From NCBI RefSeq assembly GCF_000721175.1, contig NZ_JOEZ01000016.1:434001-498000 (forward strand): a stretch of 64,000 bases of DNA. The letters run 5' to 3'. Below, piece by piece: positions 24,186 through 33,104 of this stretch (positions are counted from its first letter, which is position 1; each line of letters begins with the position of its first letter). This DNA comes from Streptomyces anulatus (GTDB lineage: Bacteria; Actinomycetota; Actinomycetes; Streptomycetales; Streptomycetaceae). The notes under the pieces are model-generated. The model had not been told where the DNA came from, searched no databases, and saw only the letters and a list, made by a program, of their open reading frames with translations. Made by a program: the position numbers and the translations under genes.

Positions 24186-24851
24186 TCACGCGCTGAGCGG
24201 GAAGACCTCGCCCAGCTCGCGGAAGACCGCGGTGTTCAGCGCGAAGGCCCGCTTGCACTCCTCGATGATGCGCTGCCTCTCCAGGTCGTCCGCGTTCACC
24301 GCGTCCAGCAGCTCGCGGTAACCCCGCTTGAACGCGGCCGGGTTGGTGATCTCCTCGAAGACGTAGAACCGCACGCCGTCGCCCTTGCGCTCGAAGCCCC
24401 AGGTCTTCTCCGCCTTGTCACGGATGATCTGGCCGCCCGAGAGGTCGCCGAGGTAGCGCGTGTAGTGGTGGGCGATGTAACCGGCGGGCCAGGTGCGCGC
24501 ACACTCCGTGACCCGGGCCGCGTAAGCGGCGGTGGCGGGCAGCGGCTCCAGGCCCTCGCGCCAGTCCGCCCCGCGCAGGTGGGCCAGGTCGCGCTCCAGC
24601 TCGGTGGAGCGCATCAGCTCGGGCTGTATGAACGGGCCCGCGACCGGGTCGTCGCGCAGAGCCTCCGAACCCTCCTCCAGCGCCCGGTACACGAACCACA
24701 GCTGCTCGGTGTAGCGCGTGTACGCGTCCACTCCCAGTCGCCCGCCGAGCAGGTCACTCATGAACGTCGAGGTCTCGGCCTCGGTGTGCTGCTCGTGCGA
24801 CGCGGTACGGATGAGCGTCGAGAAGGGAGTGACGGTGGCGGTTGCGTCCAA
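24186..24851 (-). CDS. hmuO: Biliverdin-producing heme oxygenase
   Basis: 221 aa, matching HmuO/HO-1-type enzymes. FSTLIRTASHEQHTEAET carries the proximal His (residue about 20). YIAHHYTRYLGDLSGGQI near 124-141 is the heme oxygenase signature with the flexible distal-helix Gly residues. The enzyme opens heme to biliverdin, CO and Fe2+ in the cytoplasm using O2 and reductant, which provides iron from host or environmental heme. The TTG start at 24851 is seven bases after GGAGG. A DmdR/DtxR-type iron box lies 110 bp upstream, so iron-dependent repression is likely. Confidence 0.93.
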   Translation of the reverse strand: MDATATVTPFSTLIRTASHEQHTEAETSTFMSDLLGGRLGVDAYTRYTEQLWFVYRALEEGSEALRDDPVAGPFIQPELMRSTELERDLAHLRGADWREGLEPLPATAAYAARVTECARTWPAGYIAHHYTRYLGDLSGGQIIRDKAEKTWGFERKGDGVRFYVFEEITNPAAFKRGYRELLDAVNADDLERQRIIEECKRAFALNTAVFRELGEVFPLSA

Positions 24852-24961
24852 GGCGGGCCTCCGGGGACCGAGGGGGACGGGAATCCAGGCAGAGACGGAG
24901 ATATCGGCAGGCGACCGCCGCGACAGTGCGGCGGTGCGTGCCAGTAGTCCCGATCCTCCTG

Positions 24962-24977
24962 CTTAGGTTTACCTAAG
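24962..24977 (-). promoter_or_regulatory. Iron box (DmdR1/DtxR/IdeR type) upstream of heme oxygenase
   Basis: CTTAGGT-TT-ACCTAAG is a perfect palindrome matching the core of the actinobacterial iron box (TTAGGTTAGGCTAACCTAA). It precedes only the heme oxygenase gene on the minus strand, and the methionine aminopeptidase gene ends 115 bp away. Iron-loaded DmdR1 would bind it and shut off heme degradation when iron is plentiful. Confidence 0.82.
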
Positions 24978-25091
24978 TCAACTGGTTCCCGACTTCCTGT
25001 CGGTAAAAAGCTACGCCCGGAGGGAGTGAAGTGTGCGGTTATGAAGACTTCGGGGTGATGTGAACCGGTCTACGGGTGACTCACGGGGGAT

Positions 25092-25949
25092 CTACGGGAG
25101 GGTGAGGATCTCCGCTCCGGTCTCCGTGACCACCAGCGTGTGCTCGAACTGGGCCGTCCGTTTCCGGTCCTTCGTCACCACGGTCCAGCCGTCCTCCCAC
25201 AGGTCGTACTCGTGGGTGCCCAGCGTCAGCATCGGCTCGATGGTGAAGGTCATCCCCGGCTGCATCACCGTGGTGGCGTGCGGGCTGTCGTAGTGCGGGA
25301 TGATCAGCCCGGAGTGGAACGAGGAGTTGATCCCGTGCCCGGTGAAGTCGCGGACGACCCCGTAGCCGAACCGCTTCGCGTACGACTCGATGACCCGGCC
25401 GATGACATTGATCTGACGCCCGGGCCTGACCGCCTTGATGGCCCGGTTGAGCGACTCCCGGGTGCGCTCGACCAGCAGCCGCGACTCCTCGTCCACGTCG
25501 CCGCAGAAGTAGGTGGCGTTGTTGTCGCCGTGCACCCCGTTGATGTACGCGGTGACGTCCAGGTTCACGATGTCGCCGTCGCGCAGCACGGTGGAGTCGG
25601 GGATGCCGTGACAGATGACCTCGTTGAGGGAGCTGCACAGCGATTTCGGGAAGCCCCGGTAGCCGAGCGTCGAGGGGTACGCGCCGTGATCGACCATGAA
25701 GTCGTGGGCGACCCGGTCGAGCTCGTCCGTGGTGACCCCCGGGGCGATGTGCCTGGCGGCCTCCTCCATCGCCTGCGCGGCGATACGGCCCGCGACGCGC
25801 ATCCGCTCCACGGTATCGGCGTCCTGGATCTCCGGGCCGGTGTACGGCTTCGGAGCCGGCTTCCCCACGTACTCGGGACGCCGGATGTTTCCGGGTACGG
25901 AACGGACGGGAGTGATCTCCCCTGGTACGAGAAGCGACTGGCCAGACAT
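25092..25949 (-). CDS. map: Type I methionine aminopeptidase with N-terminal extension
   Basis: 285 aa. An N-terminal linker rich in Pro/Lys ([20 protein letters not shown]) resembles that of mycobacterial MetAP1c. The five metal ligands are in place: Asp in [11 protein letters not shown], Asp in [13 protein letters not shown], His in [11 protein letters not shown], Glu in MTFTIEPML and Glu in [10 protein letters not shown]. It removes the initiator Met from nascent proteins. ATG 25949 is chosen over the longer frame because of this conserved N-terminus. TAGACT lies seven bases upstream, so the transcript may be leaderless. Confidence 0.94.
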   Translation of the reverse strand: MSGQSLLVPGEITPVRSVPGNIRRPEYVGKPAPKPYTGPEIQDADTVERMRVAGRIAAQAMEEAARHIAPGVTTDELDRVAHDFMVDHGAYPSTLGYRGFPKSLCSSLNEVICHGIPDSTVLRDGDIVNLDVTAYINGVHGDNNATYFCGDVDEESRLLVERTRESLNRAIKAVRPGRQINVIGRVIESYAKRFGYGVVRDFTGHGINSSFHSGLIIPHYDSPHATTVMQPGMTFTIEPMLTLGTHEYDLWEDGWTVVTKDRKRTAQFEHTLVVTETGAEILTLP

Positions 25950-26007
25950 GCCAGCGAGTCTAACCAGCGGCTCCGGGGCACCATGGCAGGGAGGAAAGGA
26001 ACCGTCG

Positions 26008-26244
26008 ATGGCCCTGTTCAAGAAGCGCACGGTCGGCAAACCGGGCGAATGGTACTACTGCCTGGAGCACAAGAAGGTCGAGGAGGGCCCGGAGTGCCCG
26101 GCCCAGAACCGCTTCGGCCCCTACACCTCCCGCGAGGCGGCACAACACGCGATGGACACGGCCCGCGACCGCAACCTGGAGTGGGACACGGACCCCAAGT
26201 GGCACGACGAGGACAAGGGCAGGTCAAGCCCTCCCGAGGGCTGA
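26008..26244 (+). CDS. Small conserved hypothetical protein
   Basis: 78 aa after a strong GGAGGAAAGGA site. The sequence [20 protein letters not shown] then [20 protein letters not shown] has two Cys and resembles a short SPOR-like or rubredoxin-like fold, but I cannot assign it. It is divergent from map, 58 bp between starts. Charged and soluble, no signal. Confidence 0.75.
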   Translation: MALFKKRTVGKPGEWYYCLEHKKVEEGPECPAQNRFGPYTSREAAQHAMDTARDRNLEWDTDPKWHDEDKGRSSPPEG

Positions 26245-26300
26245 CCTCAGCCCGTCCGGGGGCACCTCAGGCCCGTCCGGCGATCGAGGACATCTGTTCC

Positions 26301-26326
26301 GCCCCTCCGGCGCTTGAGGAGCGGGG
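26301..26326. repeat. Dispersed 26-bp intergenic repeat, copy 1
   Basis: GCCCCTCCGGCGCTTGAGGA plus GCGGGG is identical, inverted, to 54664-54689. CTCC...GGAG can form a small stem. A degenerate copy (GTCCGGCGATCGAGGA) precedes it at about 26275. This motif is common between Streptomyces genes. It lies in the gap after the 78-aa gene. Confidence 0.85.
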
Positions 26327-26345
26327 GCGGGGGCGGAGCCCCGGG

Positions 26346-26662
26346 TCACCCCTCCACCCGGGCCCCCCGCCTCCGCACCGCATCCTCATCCGTCTCCGAG
26401 TCGTACCGCACCAGCTTCGGCAACGCGGCGGTCAGCAGCGCCACCGACGCCACACACGCCACCCCGCCCGTCCAGATCGCCGACCGGGTCCCCGTCCAGC
26501 CGGCCGGGCCGCCAGATGCCAGGGCTCGTACGCCTCGGTCCCCGCCAGCAGCAGGCCGCCGCCCCGGGGGACGACGGAGCCGCCCTGCGCCAGCGCGAAC
26601 CGGCGGGCGTCCTGCGGCCACCGGGTCCCCGGCACATCGCGGAGCAGGGACACGTACGGCAT
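26346..26662 (-). pseudogene. Degraded membrane-protein gene (probable MFS relic)
   Basis: Two minus-strand frames show Streptomyces-like codon use in turn. 26662 to about 26500 reads MPYVSLLRDVPG and later FALAQGGSVV...GGLLLAGTEAYEPWHL. The other frame from about 26500 to 26346 reads RSAIWTGGVACVASVALLTA followed by LPKLVRYDSETDEDAVRRR, like the last helix and tail of an MFS transporter. A frameshift near 26500 and lack of the rest of a transporter indicate a decayed remnant. No function is expected. Confidence 0.5.
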
Positions 26663-26792
26663 CCATGGCCCGGCACCCTGCCCCGGCCGGGCCCGTCGGC
26701 TGCTCCCTCACCCGAACGGAGGGCCGCGCGGTGAGCGGAACCGCGGCCCCGGGGGCGGTTTCCCAGGCGCTACCTGGCAGTAGGGTCGGCCC

Positions 26793-27503
26793 ATGACTAC
26801 ACAGGACAGCGGCAGCGCGCCCAAGCCCCCCGCCAAGGACCCCTGGGACCTTCCCGACGTCTCAGGTCTGAGCGTCGGCGTGCTCGGCGGGACCGGACCG
26901 CAGGGGCGTGGCCTCGCCTACCGGCTCGCCCGCGCCGGACAGCGGGTCACCCTCGGTTCCCGGGACGCGGCGCGAGCCGAACAGGCGGCGGCCGAACTGG
27001 GCTTCGGCGTCGAGGGCGCGGACAACGCGGAGTGCGCCCGGCGCAGCGACATCGTGATCGTCGCCGTGCCGTGGGACGGCCACGCCAAGACGCTTCAGTC
27101 CCTGCGCGAGGAACTCGCGGGCAAGCTCGTCATCGACTGCGTCAACCCGCTCGGCTTCGACAAGAAGGGCGCCTACGCCCTCAAACCGGAGGAGGGCAGC
27201 GCCGCCGAACAGGCCGCGGCCCTGCTGCCGGACTCCCGGGTCACCGCCGCCTTCCACCACCTCTCGGCCGTGCTGCTCCAGGACGAGTCCATCGAGGAGA
27301 TCGACACCGACGTGCTGGTCCTGGGCGAGGCCCGGGCCGACACGGACCTGGTGCAGGCGCTGGCCGGCCGGATCCCCGGAATGCGGGGCATCTTCGCGGG
27401 CCGGCTCCGCAACGCCCACCAGGTCGAATCGCTGGTCGCCAACCTGATCTCGGTCAACCGCCGCTACAAGGCCCACGCCGGGCTGCGCACCACCGACGTC
27501 TGA
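26793..27503 (+). CDS. npdG: NADPH-dependent F420 reductase
   Basis: 236 aa. Rossmann motif SVGVLGGTGPQGRGLAYRLA at residues 27-46; LGSRDAARAE follows strand 2 (SR for NADP phosphate); DIVIVAVPWDGH and LVIDCVNPLGF match the F420:NADP oxidoreductase family. It transfers hydride between NADPH and coenzyme F420, supplying F420H2 for reductases in the cytoplasm. TAGGGT ends six bases before the ATG and there is no Shine-Dalgarno site, so it is probably leaderless. Confidence 0.93.
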   Translation: MTTQDSGSAPKPPAKDPWDLPDVSGLSVGVLGGTGPQGRGLAYRLARAGQRVTLGSRDAARAEQAAAELGFGVEGADNAECARRSDIVIVAVPWDGHAKTLQSLREELAGKLVIDCVNPLGFDKKGAYALKPEEGSAAEQAAALLPDSRVTAAFHHLSAVLLQDESIEEIDTDVLVLGEARADTDLVQALAGRIPGMRGIFAGRLRNAHQVESLVANLISVNRRYKAHAGLRTTDV

Positions 27504-27604
27504 CCGGGCCACGCCGCCCGGGAGCGCTCCCCGGGGCAGGGCACAACGGGGCATGGGGGACACTGGACGGGACCGCGACCCGTTCCCGACAGGAGCCGAC
27601 CCCC

Positions 27605-27787
27605 ATGCCCCGCATCGCTCTCTACGCCCTCGTCGTCTGCGTCCTCGCCGCCGTGGCGGCCGTGGTCTCCTTCGCGCAGGGCAGCCTGCTCGGGATCGTC
27701 TGGGTGCTCATCGCGGGGCTCTCGTCGAACATGACCTGGTTCTACATCCGCAGGCACCGGCTGGCCGTCGCCGCCGACGCGGGCTGA
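27605..27787 (+). CDS. Small two-helix membrane protein
   Basis: 60 aa; ATG 27605 is preceded by AGGAG. Two membrane segments (IALYALVVCVLAAVAAVVSF and LLGIVWVLIAGLSSNMTWFY) and a short basic tail. Function unknown. It is 101 bp after npdG on the same strand and converges on the protease gene. Confidence 0.72.
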   Translation: MPRIALYALVVCVLAAVAAVVSFAQGSLLGIVWVLIAGLSSNMTWFYIRRHRLAVAADAG

Positions 27788-27803
27788 ACAAGGCGCCACG
27801 CGG

Positions 27804-28610
27804 TCAGCCCACCGCGCAGCCCGGATCCTGCTCGTCGAAGAGGCCCCGCCAGAAGCGGTACAGGTCGTAACCGCAGTACCGCTGGTACTCCTCGACGCCG
27901 AGTCCGCGCAGCAGTGCGTGGATCGCGTCGAAGAACGCGATGTTCACCTCGGGGATCCACAGGATGGCGAACACCGCGATCAGCCCGAACGGCGCGATCG
28001 GCTCCACCTGACGCCTGATCCGGTACGACAGCCAGGGCTCGATCATTCCGTAGCCGTCCAGCCCCGGAATCGGCAGGGAGTTCAGGATCGCCGCCGTCAC
28101 CTGGAGCATCGCCAGGAACGCCAGCGCGTACCGGAAGGCGACCGGCACCCCGTCGAGCGCGTCCAGCCAGAACGGGGCCGTGCACACGATGGCGAAGGCC
28201 ACGTTCGTCAGCGGGCCCGCCGCCGAGATCAGGCTGTGCTTCCACCGGCCGTGGATCCGGCCGCGTTCGATGTACACCGCGCCGCCGGGCAGCCCGATCC
28301 CGCCCATGATCACGAAGAGCACCGGCAGCACGATGCTGAGCAGCGCGTGCGTGTACTTCAGCGGGTTGAGCGTCAGATAGCCCTTCGACCCGACCGAGAG
28401 GTCCCCGCTGTGCAACGCGGTACGGGCGTGCGCGTACTCGTGCAGACAGAGCGAGACGATCCAGGCCCCGGTGACGAACAGGAAGACCGCGAAGCCGGTG
28501 GCGTCCGCGAAGCCCGTCCACACCGCCCAGCCCGCGACCGCGGTGACGGCGGCGATGCCGAGGAAGACCGGGCTGATCCGCCGGTCGCCGCGTTTGGCTG
28601 CGGTGGTCAT
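27804..28610 (-). CDS. Site-2-type (M50) membrane metalloprotease
   Basis: 268 aa. Zinc motif HEYAH (HExxH) lies in the second hydrophobic stretch (WIVSLCLHEYAHARTALHSG, near residue 65), followed by SKGYLTLNPLKYTHALLSIV and the second-site block ILNSLPIPGLDGYG (N-x-x-P-x-x-x-x-D-G), with six predicted helices. S2P proteases cut substrates within the membrane, for example anti-sigma factors; this short family without PDZ domain is known mainly as Rip/YydH-like proteins. ATG 28610 starts the conserved part. Confidence 0.88.
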   Translation of the reverse strand: MTTAAKRGDRRISPVFLGIAAVTAVAGWAVWTGFADATGFAVFLFVTGAWIVSLCLHEYAHARTALHSGDLSVGSKGYLTLNPLKYTHALLSIVLPVLFVIMGGIGLPGGAVYIERGRIHGRWKHSLISAAGPLTNVAFAIVCTAPFWLDALDGVPVAFRYALAFLAMLQVTAAILNSLPIPGLDGYGMIEPWLSYRIRRQVEPIAPFGLIAVFAILWIPEVNIAFFDAIHALLRGLGVEEYQRYCGYDLYRFWRGLFDEQDPGCAVG

Positions 28611-28678
28611 CGGCACTCGACTCCTGGGATGGGATGGGATGGGGTGGGAGAGGGACAAGGCGCGGGGCCGGGAAGGGC

Positions 28679-28748
28679 GATCGTACGGTCCCGGCTGTTC
28701 GTACGGTCCGGCGGTTCGTGCCGTTCCCACGGTTCGTATCGTTCCGAC
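28679..28748. repeat. Four direct repeats (17-18 bp) in a divergent promoter region
   Basis: Units start at 28679 (GATCGTACGG), 28697 (GTTCGTACGG), 28714 (GTTCGTGCCG) and 28732 (GTTCGTATCG). They lie between the divergent M50 protease and AfsR-like genes, ending about 70 bp before the regulator's predicted -10. The spacing differs from the 11 or 22 bp typical of SARP heptamer boxes. They are a candidate binding array. Confidence 0.55.
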
Positions 28749-28827
28749 ACGGCGGGAACGTCGGGGACCGGCGGCGTAGTTCCACCCTGTCAACGCCGCG
28801 CCGCGCGGCGTCACGGACAATGAGCCC

Positions 28828-31800
28828 GTGCGCTACTGCATCCTCGGCACCACCCGGGCACTTCGCGACGACGGCACAGCCGTCGCCCTCGGCGGGGCGC
28901 GGCTGCGCGCCCTGCTCACCGTTCTCGCGCTGAGCCCCGGACGCACCGTCCCGGCCGGGGTCCTCGTCGACGAGGTGTGGGACGGCGACCCGCCCGCCGA
29001 CGCGGCCGGCGCCCTCCAGGCCCTCGTCGCCCGGCTGCGGCGGGCCCTGGGCCGGAGCGCCGTCGAGTCCGTGGCGGGCGGCTACCGGCTCGCCGCCCCG
29101 CCGGACGCCGTGGACCTGCACCGCTTCGAGCGCCTGACGTGGGAGGGGAGCCGGGCCCTGGAGGACGGCGACGCTTCGAGCGCCCTCGCCGTCCTGGGAG
29201 AGGCCCTCGCGCTGTGGAACGGGCCCGCCCTCGCCGATCTGCCCGACCGGGCGGCGACCGCGTCCCGCTGGGAGGCCCGCAGGCTCGACGCGCGGCGGGC
29301 CGGGCTGGGCGCCCTCCTCGCCGTCGGGAACCCCGGGGCGGCGCTGGCGGAACTGGCCGCGCTCTGCGACGCCCACCCGCTCGACGAGCCGCTCCAGGCG
29401 CTGCGCATCAGGGCCCTGCGGGACGCCGGACGCCCCGCCGAGGCGCTGGCCGCGTACGAGGAGGTCCGCACCCTGCTCGACGACCGCCTCGGCACGGCCC
29501 CCGGCCCGGCCCTGCGCGCCCTGCACTCCGATCTCCTCCACCAGGAACCGGCCGGACCGAGGCCCTCTGCCCCGCCCGGACCGGAGCCCGCGCCGGGAAA
29601 TCCGCTCGCCGCCGGCGCGGGAGCCGCCCTGAAGAACCCGCCCGCCCACGGGAACCTCCGCGCCCGGCTCACCAGTTTCGTCGGCCGCGACACCGACATC
29701 GCCGCCCTGCGCGAGGACCTCGGCCACGCCCGGCTCGTCACCTTGCTGGGACCCGGAGGCGCCGGAAAGACCCGGCTGTCCCAGGAGACCGCGGAGGCCG
29801 CCGCCGAGGCCTGGCCCGACGGCGTCTGGCTCGCCGAACTGGCCCCCGTCGACGACCCCGGCATCGTGCCCGAAGCCGTCCTGACCGCGCTCGGCGCCCG
29901 GGAGACCGTGCTGCGCGGGGCCGGAGCCGAGGAGCTGCGGGCCACCGACCGCGTCGGCGCCGACCCTCTCGTACGCCTCACCGAGCACTGCGCCCCGCGC
30001 CGGATGCTGCTCCTCCTGGACAACTGCGAGCACGTCGTCGGGGCAGCGGCCGCCCTCACCGACCATCTGCTGACCCACTGCCCGCAGCTCACCGTCCTCG
30101 CCACCAGCCGCGAACCCCTCGGCGTGCCGGGCGAGTTCGTGCGCCCCGTCGATCCGCTGCCCGGCCCGATGGCGCTGCGCCTGCTCGCCGAGCGCGGGGC
30201 CGCCGCCCGCCCCGGCTTCCGTATCGACGCGGACGAGGCGACCGCGGCCGCCTGCGCCGAGATCTGCCGCCGTCTGGACGGCCTGCCGCTCGCCATCGAA
30301 CTGGCCGCCGCGCGGCTGCGGATGCTCACCCCGCGCCAGATCGCCGACCGGCTGGACGACCGCTTCCGCCTCCTCACCGGCGGCAGCCGGACCGTGCTGC
30401 CCCGCCAGCAGACCCTGCGCGCCGTCGTCGACTGGTCCTGGGACCTGCTCGACGCCGCCGAACGTGCCGTACTGCGCCGTCTGTCCGTCTTCGCCGGAGG
30501 CTGCTCCCTCGCCGCCGCCGAGGAGGTCTGCGCACTGCCCGCACCGGACGACGGCGTCACCGTGGACTCACTCGACGTCGCGTTTCTGCTCGGCTCCCTC
30601 GTCGACAAGTCCCTCGTCGTGGCCGAGCCCGGCGACGACGAGGAGATGCGCTACCGGCTGCTGGAGACCGTCGGCGAGTACGCCGTCGAGCGTCTGGAGG
30701 AGGCGGGCGAGCGGGACGCCGTCGAGCGCCGCCACCTGGTCCACTACCGGGAGCTGGCCCGCACCACCGGGCCGAAGCTGCGCGGCGCCGGGCAGCGGGA
30801 GGCCATAGCGCTCTTCCAGCGCGAGTACGAGAACCTGCGCACCGCGCTCCGCCACGCCGTAGCGGCCCGGGACGAGCACGAGGCGCTGTGCATGGTGCTG
30901 TCGTTGGCCTGGTACTGGATGATGCGCGATCTGCGCCCGGACGCCCGCCAATGGGCCAGGGCCGCGTCGTCGCTCGGCCCCGACCCGTTCGCCCCGCCCG
31001 GCGTCCCGGCCCCCTCCCTGCTGGAACGGACAACCGACCGGCCGCCGCCGTGGGTGCACGAACAGGTGGCGGAGGCGCGGCGTGGGGTGGGGTTGATCCA
31101 ACTGGCCACCACGGACCACACGATGGAGGAGTGGACCACCGAGGAGGGCCAGGCACGGCTGCGGAGCATCGCCCGTACCTACCGGGCAGGCCAGCCACAG
31201 ACCTGCCGTGCGCCCGGGTCGCTCTGGATGTACGCGGTCCTGCTCGCAGGCGAGACAGACGACCTGCGCGAGCTGATGGACGCGACGGTCCGCGCCTCCC
31301 GGGAGTACGGCTACGAGTGGGAGCTGGGCGCCGCGCTCCAGATGCGGTCCAGAATCCTGGCCAACCGCCCCGAATGGGCGGACGAAGCACTGGCCGACGC
31401 CGACGAGAGTCTGGAGATCTTCGTTCGGCTCGAAGACGACTGGGGCGCCGCGGAATCGCTGGCGTCCCGGGGCGAGGCGCACGAACAGCGGGGCCGGTTC
31501 GCCGAGGCCGCCGAGGACTACCGGTCCGCGGTGGTCCACGCGCGGGCGCTCGGCGCTCAGGTGCAGGCGGCGGTGCTGCGGGCTCGGTACGCCGGGGTCC
31601 TCGCCGATCTGGACCGCCCCGACGAGGCGGAGGCCATTCTGCGGGAGATCATCGGCAACGGTCGCTTCGCGGGCCACGAAGCGGTGCCGACCGCCCGACT
31701 GAACCTGGGGTTCCTGCTCGGGCGCCAGGGCCACATCGGCGAGGCGCGGGAACAGATGACGCTGCTGCGCGAGGAGTTCAGCTCGCATATGGTCGCGGGC

Positions 31801-32217
31801 TTCGACGGCTTCGTGCTCGGGGTGCTGGCCTGGCTGGACAACCTCGACGGCGCGTACGCCTGCGCGCTGGACAGGGGCCTGGCTGGGCTGAGCCGCTCCC
31901 GGGGGCGGCTGTCGACGATGATGGCCCCGCACCTGGCGTCCATGCAGCTGCTGGTCATCGCCCGTGCCCTCGCCGGACTCGACGGTGCCGGGGCTCCGGA
32001 GGCAGCCGCCCGGCTGCTCGGCCTCCAGGTGGCGCTGCTGCCCCGAGGGCACGTGCCGACCGTGATGGAGTACCGCTTCCGGAACGACGCCGAACAGGCG
32101 GTGCGGACCCGGATCAGTGATGACGCGTACACGGCGGCGTACGAGGAGGGCGGTGGCCTCACCCTCGACGAGGCCACCGCCCTGGCGGAGACGTACCGGC
32201 AGACCTCTCCGGCGTAG
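28828..32217 (+). CDS. AfsR/SARP-type large regulator (HTH-BTAD-NB-ARC-TPR)
   Basis: 1129 aa. Winged helix at residues 1-90 (MRYCILGTTRALRDDGTAVA, VPAGVLVDEVWDGDPP), BTAD helical domain at about 95-235 (ALALWNGPALADLPD; RAGRLGTAPGPALRALHS-like end), NB-ARC ATPase with P-loop GPGGAGKTRLS at about 309 and Walker B MLLLLDNCEHVV at about 393, then helical repeats from about 600 with TPR-like units near 850-1000 (ESLASRGEAHEQRGRFAEAA). Such proteins activate secondary-metabolite or exporter genes in an ATP-switchable way. Start GTG 28828 lies six bases after GACAAT, so leaderless. It converges on a DrrAB-type exporter. Confidence 0.92.
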   Translation: MRYCILGTTRALRDDGTAVALGGARLRALLTVLALSPGRTVPAGVLVDEVWDGDPPADAAGALQALVARLRRALGRSAVESVAGGYRLAAPPDAVDLHRFERLTWEGSRALEDGDASSALAVLGEALALWNGPALADLPDRAATASRWEARRLDARRAGLGALLAVGNPGAALAELAALCDAHPLDEPLQALRIRALRDAGRPAEALAAYEEVRTLLDDRLGTAPGPALRALHSDLLHQEPAGPRPSAPPGPEPAPGNPLAAGAGAALKNPPAHGNLRARLTSFVGRDTDIAALREDLGHARLVTLLGPGGAGKTRLSQETAEAAAEAWPDGVWLAELAPVDDPGIVPEAVLTALGARETVLRGAGAEELRATDRVGADPLVRLTEHCAPRRMLLLLDNCEHVVGAAAALTDHLLTHCPQLTVLATSREPLGVPGEFVRPVDPLPGPMALRLLAERGAAARPGFRIDADEATAAACAEICRRLDGLPLAIELAAARLRMLTPRQIADRLDDRFRLLTGGSRTVLPRQQTLRAVVDWSWDLLDAAERAVLRRLSVFAGGCSLAAAEEVCALPAPDDGVTVDSLDVAFLLGSLVDKSLVVAEPGDDEEMRYRLLETVGEYAVERLEEAGERDAVERRHLVHYRELARTTGPKLRGAGQREAIALFQREYENLRTALRHAVAARDEHEALCMVLSLAWYWMMRDLRPDARQWARAASSLGPDPFAPPGVPAPSLLERTTDRPPPWVHEQVAEARRGVGLIQLATTDHTMEEWTTEEGQARLRSIARTYRAGQPQTCRAPGSLWMYAVLLAGETDDLRELMDATVRASREYGYEWELGAALQMRSRILANRPEWADEALADADESLEIFVRLEDDWGAAESLASRGEAHEQRGRFAEAAEDYRSAVVHARALGAQVQAAVLRARYAGVLADLDRPDEAEAILREIIGNGRFAGHEAVPTARLNLGFLLGRQGHIGEAREQMTLLREEFSSHMVAGFDGFVLGVLAWLDNLDGAYACALDRGLAGLSRSRGRLSTMMAPHLASMQLLVIARALAGLDGAGAPEAAARLLGLQVALLPRGHVPTVMEYRFRNDAEQAVRTRISDDAYTAAYEEGGGLTLDEATALAETYRQTSPA

Positions 32218-32243
32218 CGGTCGTTCGCTCGATCCTCCTGCGC

Positions 32244-33104
32244 TCAGGCCTTCTTGCGGAACTTGGCGACCGCCAGCGGAGCCATCACCACCGTGATCCC
32301 GGCGGCCCAGGCGAGCGTCCACCAGACCGAGTCCGCGACCGGGCCGCCCTGCATGAGCCCGCGCGCCGCGTCCGCGAGGTTGGACAGCGGGTTGTATTCG
32401 GTGAACGCCTGGAGCCAGCCCGGCATGGTCTGCGGCGGCGCGAAGATCGAGGAACCGAACTGCAGCGGCATCAGCACGATCATCGCCGTCCCCTGAACAG
32501 CCTGGGCCGTCTTCATGGCCAGCCCCAGCAGGATGAAGATCCACATGACGGCGGCGCCGAACGTCGCGGCCAGCGCGACCGCTCCGAGGAGACCGAACAC
32601 CGAGCCGTTCAGCTCCATGCCGAGTGCGAACCCCATGGCGAGCAGGATCAGCGTCGCGACCAGCAGCCGGCCCAGCTCGACCACGATCTTGGCGATGAGC
32701 ACCGAGGAGCGGGCGATCGGCATCGTCCGGAACCGGTCCATGACCCCCTTGCGGAAGTCGTCGTTGACGCCGGTGCCGACGGCCATGGCGATGTTCATGC
32801 CCATCATCGCCATCAACCCGGGCACCAGGTAGTTCACATAGGACTGCCGGTCACCGCCGAGGCTGGCGCCGACCGAGCCGCCGAAGACGTACACGAAGAG
32901 CACGATGAAGACGACCGGCATCAGGAGGACGTCGAACATCGACTCGGGGTCCTTCTTGATCTGGAGCAGATTGCGCCGGACCAGGGCCCCGATGTGCCGC
33001 AGGCCGGCCCGCAGCCCGATCCGGCCCTCCTCGGCCCCCGCGGCCTTCGACGGGCCGGTGCCCGCGGACCCGGCGGGGGTGGGGGGCAGTGTCGTGGTGC
33101 TCAT
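32244..33104 (-). CDS. ABC-2 type exporter permease (DrrB-like)
   Basis: 286 aa, six predicted helices. LVRRNLLQIKKDPESMFDVL precedes helix 1; the ABC2 motif MDRFRTMPIARSSVL is near residue 125; the C-terminal ITVVMAPLAVAKFRKKA is typical of daunorubicin-resistance-type permeases. It forms the membrane part of an efflux pump with the ATPase encoded just upstream; the ATG overlaps the ATPase stop in ATGA, so the two are co-translated. It probably exports a hydrophobic drug or lipid. Confidence 0.92.
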   Translation of the reverse strand: MSTTTLPPTPAGSAGTGPSKAAGAEEGRIGLRAGLRHIGALVRRNLLQIKKDPESMFDVLLMPVVFIVLFVYVFGGSVGASLGGDRQSYVNYLVPGLMAMMGMNIAMAVGTGVNDDFRKGVMDRFRTMPIARSSVLIAKIVVELGRLLVATLILLAMGFALGMELNGSVFGLLGAVALAATFGAAVMWIFILLGLAMKTAQAVQGTAMIVLMPLQFGSSIFAPPQTMPGWLQAFTEYNPLSNLADAARGLMQGGPVADSVWWTLAWAAGITVVMAPLAVAKFRKKA

